Below are positions 57,829-63,413 of a stretch of DNA of 64,000 nt, one piece after another. Positions within the stretch are counted from its first letter, which is position 1; each line of letters opens with the position of its first letter. Source of the DNA: Micromussa lordhowensis (lineage: Eukaryota > Cnidaria > Anthozoa > Scleractinia > Lobophylliidae); NCBI GenBank assembly GCA_964020085.1, contig OZ026600.1:28225579-28289578 (forward strand). The letters are read 5' to 3'. Under the pieces are notes generated by a model. That model had not been told where the DNA came from, did no database searches, and worked only from the letters and a program-made list of their open reading frames with translations. A program made the position numbers and the translations under genes.

Positions 57829-60220
57829 ACACTTGGTCAATAACCCATACATATTTTATTTACTGGTAATAATTGCTATTACGCTTATAGGGGTTGCACA
57901 GATAGGCAGGAGAAGAGAGTGTCCATGATAAATTGCATGCGCTTGCTCAAACTGAGCCAACCATAGTTTAAATCGCTCGTTAAAATGACGGAGTCAAGTA
58001 CACGATTAAAACATATTTACAATTAAGAAACACTGAAAATTGCACCCAGAGCTAATTTAATAAACATGCAGCACAACCAGGAACGCTAAACTAAATTTAA
58101 CTCTAACCACACATGATAAATTGATAACAAATAAGTATTCAGCTTTCAACTGCTTATTCTGATAAAAAGCCTAATTCAAAAGTGCAATATTCGTCGTTTG
58201 AGCAAGTGAATGAACTAAAAATATAAATAAATTACAATAATTAGAGAGGATGTCACATCAGCCTTAGCTGGTTCAATGCGTTTCCTCCATCTCAGCGTAA
58301 TTGAAATTTAGAGATGTTGGCTTTTGTGGAGGGAGGAAAGCCGGAGAACCCGACATCGGCAACCGATATCGGCAACACATTGGTGGGAGGCGAGCGCTCC
58401 CACCACGCCAACCCTGCCCCCCCTTACAGTAATTCTGACAGTAAAGTTTATTATGTAAAAGATTAAGGTTATCCTTGGTGAAAACCGTTATTTTTTCATG
58501 ACATAAAGCTAAAACTATGCGTCGTCGTGAGTGAGCTTAGTATTGCATTGCGCATACCTCCTGCGCACGATTTTCGCGTTATTAGCGCACGCACATGAGC
58601 GCGTGCGCACACGAAACCTAAAGCGGCCTTCACACGGCAAACTAAAGTTGGCAAACTCGTGTTGACAAACTTCAAAAAGTTGCCAAACTCGTGCCTTCAC
58701 ACGTCAAACTCGCGTCAAATCACAACACACGCAAAATTTGCAACATGGCCGACGTAGTGCAGTGGCACTTACGTAGAGTTGCCGCTTGTGTCTTGGTCTT
58801 ATTTTATGTTAATCGCCGGAGAAGAAACAGAAAGCGCTGGAAAAATCGAATGTCTGAAGAACGTCTATGATAAACAGAAATCCATCGCCTTAGAAAACAA
58901 ACTTTACTTACCGCCTTTTATCCCCAATTTCTCCGCCAGCTGTTCCATTTTTGCTTGCTTGTTCTTAGTATCTTTGTACGCCGGAGACGAAATGTCCCAC
59001 AAATCGGGACAATTGTGAACTTCTTCGATAAAACGAAACGTTGTGTCCCGTTCCTCATATCCGTCCGCCATTTTGCGATGATCACGCAAAACACGTGAAC
59101 AGAGCGCGTGTTTTAATTGGTTGAAAGCTACCAACACACGTTTGCCAATCGTTCACTCGTCAAATACGAGTTTACCAAGTTGGTGAAAAAGTTGGCGACA
59201 ATAGAGGCAAGTTCTATTTGTCGCCAACAGTTTGTCAACTTGTTTGCCGACTGTTTTTGTGCCGTTCACACACATCAACTTGAGTTTGCCAACACGAGTT
59301 TGCCAACTTTAGTTTGCCGTGTGAAGGCCGCTTAAGAGATTTCCCTCAAACTAAGCTCGATAGCGAAATAAATGCTCCTTTTCTATTCTATTAAACGAGC
59401 ACGGTGACCTCCGACTTTTTTTTTGGGTGGGGGGGGGGGGGTATTTGGTAAGAACAGTCTAATAAAGAAATAGAGAAAAGTTTTACTCTAAAGATAAAAT
59501 GCTGTGTCTTCAGTTCAAGTAACCAAGACTTAATTGGGTATAAAGATGATTCGAATTTTAACACGCAACCAGTAAAAATATCACAAGCACGGTGACCCGT
59601 TTTTTAAATTGCATTTTTTTAATGGTGATATCATGAATGTTAACTATGCTAAGTTTCAAAAAAAGTTTGGTAGTACAATGTAGAACAATTTCAAGGGAAT
59701 TAATAGTTTTCGAAGTATGCATTGTTTTCACGAAAGCTGACCTTCTTTTTTGTCATGGTGATTCGCATGGCTATGAACGTTCTTATCCCATCATAGTAAA
59801 TTTTCTCTTTGAAGAATTTAAAATCTACACGACGTAGTTTTCACGGGAAGCAGGGCGAGAGCAGATGGATCCAACACCTTCCGAAAATCTTCCTGGTTTG
59901 TTTTTCAAACGACTGGAATCCTCGGCGAGTTGAGTCAATTTCGACAAATGAAGATTAAAATTTACTTAGATTATGTAATCTAAACTGGTTTTTAAGTTCT
60001 GCATGTGATGATTAGAAAGCGTACTAAACTAGGAAAGTCAAACCTGTGTAAGCTTGGCTTCCATCAGTCAAAACAATCAGCCCATAGATGAAAAGCCAGA
60101 GGGTCTAAAACATGAATTCAGTTAATAAGTACATGTAATCTAACCACGGGAAAACGCAAAGGGTAGCCTTACCTTGCAAGCAAATGATGGCAATTTTACA
60201 CTTGAAAAGGCAAAATCCAT
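29625..60220 (-). CDS. Polycystin-1-like gene with F5/8C and LamG ectodomain, complete, 21 exons
   Basis: Full coding region rebuilt by splice sites and phase: 21 exons, sum 8070 nt, no internal stop. Domain order: signal-like N-terminus, EGF, F5/8C, F5/8C, LamG-like, EGF, EGF, REJ, GAIN with GPS (CLCNHLTSF), PLAT, 11 expected membrane segments, TOP domain, channel and a coiled-coil tail. The start at 60220 is chosen because exon 1 (MDFAFSSVK) splices in phase to a hydrophobic exon and then to the EGF exon. PKD1-family proteins act at the cell surface or cilium with TRPP partners; ligands of this one are unknown. F5/8C and LamG suggest carbohydrate or matrix binding. It is the intact paralog of the plus-strand gene. 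The 8.6 kb intron 17 holds nested retroelements. The first exon and the 5' UTR are the least certain parts. Confidence 0.85.
31130..32111. other. Intron 20, nothing recognised
   Basis: AT-rich intron of the minus-strand gene. No gene or clear repeat seen. Confidence 0.4.
32112..32280 (-). CDS. Exon 20, start of the polycystin TOP domain
   Basis: 169 nt, phase 0 to 1, after [26 protein letters not shown], ending [17 protein letters not shown]. Same length and phase as 25134-25302. Confidence 0.88.
32425..32474. repeat. Half copy of the 1226-type TIR element
   Basis: Matches the right part of the small element at 1226, including GTAATTGG and a terminal ACTCAAATGAAAACCGCTCT, with no left end. 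Confidence 0.55.
32684..34000 (-). CDS. Exon 19, PLAT domain and TM2-TM6
   Basis: 439 codons, phase 0-0. Starts [24 protein letters not shown] motifs [15 protein letters not shown] and [17 protein letters not shown]; then [18 protein letters not shown] and later membrane segments. A charged loop ([13 protein letters not shown]) sits between the last two segments. Confidence 0.93.
34546..34782 (-). CDS. Exon 18, GPS motif and TM1
   Basis: 79 codons, phase 0-0: [13 protein letters not shown] is the GPS (cleavage expected at L-T), followed by [12 protein letters not shown] and a hydrophobic segment. Confidence 0.92.
35060..35130 (+). repeat. Ribozyme-like repeat end
   Basis: CTGATGATGGCAAACAGCC then GAAAACG resembles the core of a hammerhead ribozyme (CUGAUGA, stem, GAAA) with one extra base. 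Probably the end of another Penelope-like copy. Confidence 0.35.
35573..36985 (-). mobile_element. Penelope-like element, minus orientation, degraded
   Basis: Read on the minus strand it gives an RT N-terminal part ([17 protein letters not shown], near 36960-36900), LPATA/TTPRTS-like text, then after an internal deletion near 36260 a GIY-YIG endonuclease tail ([18 protein letters not shown] near 36030). Several stops. The 3' end carries the terminal block at 35573-35680. Non-functional. Confidence 0.8.
37441..37898. mobile_element. Foldback-type TIR element with TA target duplication
   Basis: 458 bp, ends AAGGCTGGTTTTTACTAGCG and its complement, with repeated GGAGTC units making long inverted arms. 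The flanks read TTCT-TA and TA-GAC, and removing the element restores the PLE reading QFLRLRRL. The TA duplication suggests Tc1/mariner-type mobilisation. No coding capacity. Confidence 0.85.
38001..38156 (+). repeat. Ngaro split repeat A1
   Basis: Starts TTTGGTGGTTTTGACC and ends TTGTTCGTTTGA. Same sequence at 42020-42175 (A2). Confidence 0.9.
38206..39198 (+). CDS. Ngaro ORF1, Gag-like protein
   Basis: 330 codons from ATG at 38206 (the open frame extends back into the A1 repeat, so the first ATG after it is chosen). The N-terminus is rich in S/K, with a helical middle. The C-terminus has a cysteine/histidine cluster ([19 protein letters not shown], then EHAMLNC) like the zinc-binding part of DIRS-order Gag. 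Probably binds element RNA. Followed 18 nt later by the RT frame. Confidence 0.8.
   Translation: MPLTTRQSTAKSKSSSEFLFPEDIENLTAFLEEQEHSEPSGAKPKKSSTKSKKKDKAPSPPSQPDQSASVENLILLETLRKENLATELKIAEAKLELTKLSTNSSLVAPPSVSPFKLERVIAPCSTPAAPVQQFTTLDQLRTKKKTSTSLPNNYLFSAKGTVDYDKLDLAEFVSGFLEFCKEQPESSKPSLLAHLQLLMDRAITYSWSSVRNFHFSVHNAIEQGRLAWSRSDAIRDRAQTFFTHQDLRSNATIPSRPNGNSQVRSRAKDNYCKEWNYSGKCNCNVSDASYKLVHRCRVCDSPEHAMLNCAKRKYPIPSHQPSTPSAEQSS
39217..40869 (+). CDS. Ngaro ORF2, reverse transcriptase and RNase H
   Basis: 550 codons without a stop. RT signatures: [20 protein letters not shown], then LPFGLRSA and the active site VYIDDFYG. RNase H acidic residues are placed in [27 protein letters not shown] and NWLADSLSR. 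The open frame starts without an ATG, so translation may use readthrough or frameshift from ORF1 (inference). Catalytic residues are intact. Confidence 0.9.
   Translation: MSDQVRARGAPNAFGAQRPVHSGFNLDVWSHYLEHYEDRIVVDFLRFGWPINFRSDVLPLSTFRNHPSAISNSDCLTSYIAKELSFQSVMGPFHCNPFNTNCVVSPLMCVPKRDSTDLRIVHDLSFPEGSSVNDSISKDHYLEQYFKLRLPGIDRLVEFINDKGRGCHVFKKDLRRAYRQIPVDPADYPLLGMSVDGSLFFHTSLPFGLRSATLICQRTTKSVVHILTNEGLSVDVYIDDFYGAESPVCSQQAFQRMNSFFNDLGLLASPEKDVPPCHHMLCLGIWINTLDMTLSVPSFRVSELHQELHKWLHKSSFTRRELQQLLGKLSFVSACVRPGRAFMSRLLNALRACFSRPKNASFPLTVELRSDLDWWLFFLSQYNGISVIPSDVLISNPELFATDACLSGCGAICFGEFFHREFPDFILSQDLHINELELLTVVITMKLWSRKLEGLKVELLSDNSTCVSVINSQYSTNLFMQQCLRELWLLLALFNIQLVVRHVRGCDNWLADSLSRFHTGDFSAQFHALSTSLHLSECPVPDSLFHFTVT
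40740..41882 (+). CDS. Ngaro ORF3, tyrosine recombinase
   Basis: 380 codons overlapping the end of ORF2; first ATG at 40968. Box I Arg is in [12 protein letters not shown]. Box II reads [17 protein letters not shown] where active relatives have H-S-F-R, so the catalytic His appears to be Arg. The C-terminal [12 protein letters not shown] carries the nucleophile Tyr. Its role is to insert the circular cDNA without target duplication. Confidence 0.85.
   Translation: MARRFIEQISHWRLQCSVPCIIHQPALVRVPCTRQFVPFHRYIIFFVYYVAENSESLLEYAFQIQSQAFQESTKRNMRTQLNAYILFCEYYNFVPFPVSKPSFLAYLTFLSRSLSCYRSVINYINILKHINSSLGADFSFMHDYDAFLTLRALRRIMSDSVRITHPVTVDMLLNCFHFFDRANSLHVCMHAAFLVAFFSFLRISNLVPYKSSDLGSSKAYFLTRSDVSFSAAGAVLRVYRTKTIQFHQRVLEIPLPLIPNSILCPVSALKNYFSLVPAPLDSPLFMVSEGSGIKPVLASHFNRFFKACVHAAGFDPQHFSSRSFRQGGATFAFNCGAPSEFIKAQGDWQSDAYLIYLKLSTQKKLDILRSISTRLSHITL
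42193..42289 (+). repeat. Ngaro split repeat B2
   Basis: 97 bp, matches B1 at 41924-42020, both containing AATAAA (polyA signal) and ending TTCTCTAAT. Confidence 0.88.
42575..42735 (-). repeat. Inverted Penelope terminal block inside the PLE
   Basis: Same block as at 43160-43325 but on the opposite strand, interrupting the PLE coding text between SGPKRSI and the TDHFTC motif. An AAGATCATTAAGATCA tandem follows it. Confidence 0.7.
43345..44058 (-). CDS. Exon 17, GAIN domain before GPS
   Basis: 238 codons, phase 0-0. Begins [17 protein letters not shown] and ends EEWSSDGCK. Contains a basic [15 protein letters not shown] stretch, as in the paralog (RRRKKRDC). A Penelope-type terminal sequence starts only about 18 bases into the following intron. 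Confidence 0.9.
44059..45178. other. Intron 16, nothing recognised
   Basis: Intron of the minus-strand gene. A short palindromic GCGACGATCGCGCG stretch lies near 44899. No gene seen. Confidence 0.4.
45179..45400 (-). CDS. Exon 16, GAIN region
   Basis: 74 codons, phase 0-0, after [22 protein letters not shown], then [20 protein letters not shown] and K before GTGAGG. Confidence 0.82.
45621..45812 (-). CDS. Exon 15, GAIN region
   Basis: 64 codons, phase 0-0: [20 protein letters not shown] and a helical remainder ending VDENQSSQ. Counterpart of 18257-18454. Confidence 0.82.
45845..46015 (-). mobile_element. SINE fragment, minus orientation
   Basis: Minus strand shows the body of the SINE family of 17291 (CACCCATGTGTATAAATGCG, GATGGTCTAGC, TTCATGC-like), lacking the tRNA head. 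Confidence 0.65.
46228..46378. repeat. Tetranucleotide microsatellite
   Basis: GACA units repeated many times (46251-46322), with GATA-type units at the right end. Intron 14. Confidence 0.9.
46422..46583 (-). CDS. Exon 14, GAIN region with Ser/Asn-rich repeat
   Basis: 54 codons, phase 0-0: [20 protein letters not shown], then a low-complexity end [17 protein letters not shown] encoded by AGTAACAGC-type triplet repeats. It corresponds to 17590-17715. The repeat is probably an expanding microsatellite. Confidence 0.78.
46978..47193 (-). CDS. Exon 13, REJ/GAIN linker
   Basis: 72 codons, phase 0-0: [20 protein letters not shown], then helical sequence ending THDSDLQRL. Same position and phase as 15995-16198. 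Confidence 0.8.
47522..48098 (-). CDS. Exon 12, REJ region part 2
   Basis: Phase 2 to 0. Begins [15 protein letters not shown], has AYQWRLKRS and [10 protein letters not shown]. The cysteine in KCFDW is the residue replaced by TGA in the plus-strand paralog. Confidence 0.88.
48277..48982 (-). CDS. Exon 11, REJ region part 1
   Basis: Phase 1 to 2, 706 nt, open throughout. Contains [13 protein letters not shown] and [12 protein letters not shown], matching the broken plus-strand exon at 13514-14290, and ends GEVPQVTLR. Confidence 0.88.
49267..49398 (-). CDS. Exon 10, EGF domain
   Basis: Phase 1-1 calcium-binding [21 protein letters not shown], then [16 protein letters not shown]. Confidence 0.88.
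49557..49679 (-). CDS. Exon 9, EGF domain
   Basis: Phase 1-1 calcium-binding [21 protein letters not shown] and [11 protein letters not shown]. Confidence 0.88.
49793..50220 (-). mobile_element. LINE 3' end, minus orientation
   Basis: Minus-strand text [19 protein letters not shown], then [20 protein letters not shown], is the C-terminal region of a CR1/L2-type reverse transcriptase; the 3' end runs into TAGATAGATAGA (49793-49805). 5' truncated as is usual for LINEs. Confidence 0.8.
50221..50809. other. Intron 8, nothing recognised
   Basis: No gene or clear repeat between the LINE fragment and the LamG exon. Confidence 0.4.
50810..51448 (-). CDS. Exon 8, LamG-like (concanavalin-type) domain
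   Basis: 213 codons, phase 1-1. Begins [17 protein letters not shown] and has the jelly-roll pattern: [58 protein letters not shown]. Laminin-G-like fold, possible glycan or matrix binding. Confidence 0.88.
51767..51905 (-). CDS. Exon 7, F5/8C domain 2, second part
   Basis: 139 nt, phase 0 to 1, same length as exon 5: [18 protein letters not shown], then [20 protein letters not shown] and YGCEG. Confidence 0.92.
51943..52970. mobile_element. 1.03 kb TIR element with nested element
   Basis: Ends GGGCCGGGTTGTTCAAAGCC and its complement (GGCTTTGAACAACCCGGCCC-like) are about 38 bp inverted repeats. A second, inner hairpin pair (CGATGCA/ATTAACG motifs) and the hAT-like element at 52338 sit inside. 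Non-coding. It begins only 38 bases before the acceptor of exon 7. Confidence 0.75.
52338..52682. mobile_element. hAT-like MITE with 7-8 bp target duplication
   Basis: 345 bp, ends CAGGAGCCGATTACCCGGAG inverted at the right (ending GGCTCCTG). CATCGGT flanks both ends (52331-52337 and 52683-52689). An 8 bp-range duplication with CAG ends is typical of hAT. Confidence 0.8.
52983..53396. other. Intron 6, right part, nothing recognised
   Basis: No gene or repeat recognised between the TIR element and exon 6. Confidence 0.4.
53397..53722 (-). CDS. Exon 6, F5/8C domain 2, first part
   Basis: Begins [18 protein letters not shown] and contains [17 protein letters not shown] and [13 protein letters not shown]. 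Phase 1 to 0 as in exon 4, so the two F5/8C domains arose by duplication of an exon pair. Confidence 0.92.
53723..54537. other. Intron 5, nothing recognised
   Basis: AT-rich intron between the two F5/8C domains; no gene or repeat identified. Confidence 0.4.
54538..54676 (-). CDS. Exon 5, F5/8C domain 1, second part
   Basis: 139 nt, phase 0 to 1: [16 protein letters not shown], then [20 protein letters not shown] and LYGC, the conserved end of F5/8C. Confidence 0.92.
54677..55602. other. Intron 4, nothing recognised
   Basis: Intron splitting F5/8C domain 1. No gene or known repeat seen. Confidence 0.4.
55603..55934 (-). CDS. Exon 4, F5/8C domain 1, first part
   Basis: Begins [18 protein letters not shown] and includes [17 protein letters not shown] and [14 protein letters not shown], hallmarks of a discoidin (F5/8 type C) domain. 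Phase 1 to 0. It pairs with exon 5. Confidence 0.92.
56081..56757. mobile_element. Pogo/Tigger-like non-autonomous element
   Basis: Ends CAGTCGAAGCTCTCTTAACG and CTAGAGCTTCGACTG, flanked by TA on both sides, as in pogo-group elements. Internal direct and inverted copies of CTCGTAAGCGGAC. No transposase frame. Confidence 0.8.
56795..57085 (+). mobile_element. LINE 3' end
   Basis: [20 protein letters not shown] is the terminal motif of CR1/L2-type RT proteins, followed by an A-rich tail with AATAAAGAATA repeats. Confidence 0.65.
57396..57509 (-). CDS. Exon 3, EGF domain
   Basis: Phase 1-1 [17 protein letters not shown], then [16 protein letters not shown], six cysteines, non-calcium-binding type. 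First extracellular domain. Confidence 0.85.
57694..57840. repeat. Long perfect-type hairpin
   Basis: Arms of about 65 bases starting TTGACCAAGC and ending GCTTGGTCAA-like (ACTTGGTCAA), centre CTCGACTCCGTCTCGATC. A second pair with CGAGCGGGCAAGATG lies at 57555-57635. Probably a MITE pair. Confidence 0.75.
57841..58621. other. Intron 2 part, nothing recognised
   Basis: No gene found. A short GAACCCGACATCGGCAACCGA repeat-like stretch lies near 58347. Confidence 0.35.
58622..59332 (-). mobile_element. Harbinger-like element with MADF remnant
   Basis: 711 bp, TIR AGCGGCCTTCACACGGCAAAC and complement, flanked by TAA on both sides (TWA duplication is typical of PIF/Harbinger). Minus strand encodes [38 protein letters not shown], then [17 protein letters not shown] before a GTAAGT, which is the first half of a MADF/Myb-like domain, as in the second protein of Harbinger elements. 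Transposase absent. Confidence 0.85.
58904..59071 (-). CDS. MADF domain fragment of the Harbinger-like element
   Basis: First exon of a MADF-type DNA-binding protein from the ATG at about 59071 on the minus strand, ending with a GTAAGT donor at about 58913. The tryptophan-containing DLWD motif is typical of MADF. No second exon remains inside the element. Confidence 0.65.
   Translation of the reverse strand: MADGYEERDTTFRFIEEVHNCPDLWDISSPAYKDTKNKQAKMEQLAEKLGIKGGK
59333..60043. other. Intron 2 part, nothing recognised
   Basis: Contains a G-run of about 16 bases at 59428-59443. No gene seen. Confidence 0.4.
60044..60104 (-). CDS. Exon 2, signal peptide core
   Basis: After TGTTTTAG it encodes [20 protein letters not shown], a hydrophobic core with small residues after it, as in a signal peptide. 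Leaves in phase 1 (GTTTGA donor) to fit the EGF exon. Confidence 0.65.
60173..60220 (-). CDS. Exon 1, start codon
   Basis: ATG at 60220 followed by 16 codons ([16 protein letters not shown]) and a GTAAGG donor, phase 0. Chosen because it joins in frame to the hydrophobic exon 2. An alternative upstream leader cannot be excluded. Confidence 0.6.
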
Positions 60221-61486
60221 GCCAGTGAATATTTCGTATACTTCCTTTTGCAGGCAAAAAATTAGATTTAATTGTGATGCTTTTCAACGAGGGGATTAGT
60301 AGCCCTGCTGTGATTGTCATTGAAGACAGCGTGCATTATAACCCTTGTTTGTATAACACGATACCGATTTATATAGGGCAGGTTGCTGACATTGTGATTG
60401 CAAAGGCAATGAGAATCTGTATTTCGATGATCACAATAATAAAGCAATCCGTTTTGCTTTCTTTAGAGCACTTAAAAAATAGAAAAAAAAACATGTCTTC
60501 TTTCTTATGATTTATCTAAATGGCTGTATGAAGGCTCGCCCACTTCTTGCGTTCCCATATCATTTTTCGTGTTTGGAAACACCGAAAATCATTTTCCTAA
60601 ATAAAGAAATTCCTTAAAACTACAACAAATTATATAAAAGTGAATGATACAGAAAACAATAACAAGCATTTCGCATGAAATGTTTGTTACTGTTTGCTAT
60701 AGTGATCGTGGCAAGTATAATCGATTAAAACGATACCCTACTTTGATCAGTCAAGGGTACTGCTCAGTGCTGTTTGTTTTTCGATGCGTACACGAATAGA
60801 TACGAATGAGATATTTGGGAATCCTTTTAAACTTTGGTACTCTTGACAGGGAAGAATTGGCGAAATTTCGAAGTTAGCTTCCAAGGACAAAGATTAACCA
60901 GGGGGTCCCTGGTTCCAAGTTACTAAGCTTAATACATTGCTGTACTTATTTAATTAACTTTCTTCTCCTGATCGGTAATTATGACTTTCATTTGTGGGAG
61001 ATGCTTTGTCAGCAGTTGTCATATATTATTCATTTCCCAAAATAATAATACAGCTTTGTAATCAATTGAAATACCGCGCAAAACGTGCTGCAGAAAGTGT
61101 TTTATTTGCAAATACAACAGAGGAATAAATGGTGTTTGTTTTTCTAACGACGGACACCATGAGTAGCCTTGTGATTGCGGATAATTTAATAATATCAGCT
61201 TCTAAAAGATGCCATGCTCTATCGCTAGACTATGAACTGCACAACAACATATTTTGACATAGACATTGCAAAACGCATAAACATCATTTCTGGATGAAGA
61301 TGAACTCGAACCTCGAATACCTAAGAGTGATCGACTTCTAATCTATATTTATAATACCAAATCTATATTTACAATACCAAAAAAAAGTGACAAGTAAACC
61401 GGTAGTAACCGTTGGTATAGGGAATATATCTATATATAGATGCAAATCTTTGTTTTGTCACCTGCGAAGTATTAGTTATATTTAGT
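60221..61486. other. 5' flank of the minus-strand gene
   Basis: Expected promoter and 5' UTR region of the PKD1-like gene. I see no clear TATA box or initiator that decides a start site, and no other gene. Confidence 0.4.
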
Positions 61487-61650
61487 AAATAAACCCCTTC
61501 AGGCGGCTCGTATGTCGGCTGATAATGTCTGCGGCTGAGAGATTTGGCCGAGAAGCGAAGCTTCGAGGGCAAATGTGAAATTTTGAGGACAATCTCTCAG
61601 CCAAGGACATTATCAGCCGACATACCAGCAAGCCAGAAAGGGGTTTATTT
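61487..61650. repeat. Hairpin repeat
   Basis: Inverted arms of about 55 bases (AAATAAACCCCTTC to its complement GGGGTTTATTT), with ATGTCGGCTGATAATG inside each arm. MITE-like. Confidence 0.75.
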
Positions 61651-61867
61651 ATTTTATAATCCTTCTATTAATTTTCTTTTCGCAATTAAACCTCGCGTAA
61701 ACATGGTAAAAAAGCCAGTGGTGAACAGCTGCCGCTACACTAATTAAAACGAGTTTGGTTTCCTTCCATGTTAACTGAAGAAAAGAAAAGTTGAAATTGC
61801 GTGATAACTGCCCGGCGATTTTAGACCACGTGACGTAAAGTAGCCAATAAAATCACGCGAAAATTAA

Positions 61868-62460
61868 TGGGTGGGTTATAACAGGAGGCATCTTTCAGCG
61901 ACCACTACTGAATTACTGGTTCATATGTATGTATCTTCGAAACTGGATAATAAAAGTTACAACACGTCCAGAATACCGCGGCGCGCCTCGTTACATTTAC
62001 AAGAAGGCATGATCATATTACGCCTGTTCTTTGTAACCTTCACTGGCTTCCCGTAAATCAACGCATTATTTTTAAGATTTTACTTATAACCGACAAGGCT
62101 CTTAATAACTTGGCACCATCGTACATTTGTGATTTGCTTATATCTTACACTCCATCGCGTCAACTACGTTCTTCATCCAAGCACCTTCTTGTTTCTCCAT
62201 CCTATAACCTGAAAACATATCGCGTAAGATCTTTCTCCGTAGCGGCACCAGCATTATGAAACGCCTTGCCATGTGAAATATGAAACGCTCCGTCTGTGTC
62301 TCTCTTTAAAAAAAGACTAAAATCTTTTTTTTTTTTAAATACCTTTTTGTAATTAATTCTACCTTTTAGTTATTTAAAGATTTTTCTTGTTTTTGTAAAG
62401 CGCCTTTGAACATTAGGATACTGGCGCGGTAGAAATCTTTTATTCATTATATTATAAGAT
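61868..62460 (+). mobile_element. LINE 3' end
   Basis: Three-frame reading gives HWLPVNQRIIFKILLITDKA, LNNLAPSYICDLL and RSFSVAAPAL, the end of a CR1/L2-type RT, then an untranslated end GCGCGGTAGAAATC. Several frame breaks. Confidence 0.75.
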
Positions 62461-63064
62461 AATTGTTTACAAACATTGTTTTTGTTATTTAAATGTTCAA
62501 AACGTTAAACAAAGAGTGTTTTTGTTTCACCAGTCAATAGCTCTCTAGTTGGCATATTAATACAATGGGTGATGTCACTGATATCTTTTCTATCAGTCAA
62601 AATGTACATTTTCAATTTGTTTTGTGATTTTCATCTTTTTGAAGTAATATTTTTGTAGCGTTAGCTTTAAAACCCTTGAACCCTCTGTGTATGAGGAATG
62701 CCTCACGAGCCTTTCTGATAGAGTCACGAGAGGAAAAACACTGGAGCCTGCAGGCCTTAACAGAAGAGATGAAATGTAATTTAATTTAGCTACCTTTTAA
62801 TTTTAATTTTCTTTTGTCTATTTTACCTTGTTATCATGTATTATTATCCTTAATGCATTTTCTTTTTTATTAATGTTACACATCACGTAGCCTTTTTATT
62901 TCATTTCCGGTAAATATAAAGATCTTGTAACAAGCATTTATCCATTCAACAAACCTGAAGAAGGCTGGTGTTGGCCAGCCGAGATATTGTAACAACGCCT
63001 ATTTTCACGTTGTCTTGACCAACATAAGCATATGGCTTAGTAGTTTTATAGAGTATGGTATAAG

Positions 63065-63084
<20 letters not shown>
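62461..63084. other. Non-coding, one ribozyme-like repeat end
   Basis: Near 62950 CCTGAAGAAGGCTGG then CCAGCCGAGATATTG forms a small hairpin of the kind seen at retroelement ends. Nothing else recognised. Confidence 0.4.
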
Positions 63085-63107
<23 letters not shown>

Positions 63108-63215
63108 TAATGAGTGATATTTCAAAATTGTCCAAAATACCACGAGCCGCCAAGCGGTGAGTGGTGTTTGGAAAATTTTGAAATATTACCAGCCGGTATT
63201 ATTGGCAAATACTAC
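63085..63215. repeat. Hairpin repeat (MITE-like)
   Basis: 131 bp with inverted ends GTAGTGGTATTTGGCAATAA and the complement of GTAGTATTTGCCAATAATA. Confidence 0.75.
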
Positions 63216-63413
63216 GTACAGATCATGCTATTATTTGTTTTAATATAATAGAAGCCTAGAAATTTTCGGGAACGCACAAGAGACCTTTATTTCGTTACGG
63301 TTTAAAAAACAAACACAGGCGTCTGCATTCGTAACAACTTTTTACGTCAATGAAAAAAGACGATTGACAGTATTTTGTGAAACCGGTTCAAACCACTGAA
63401 GGCAAACAACAGT

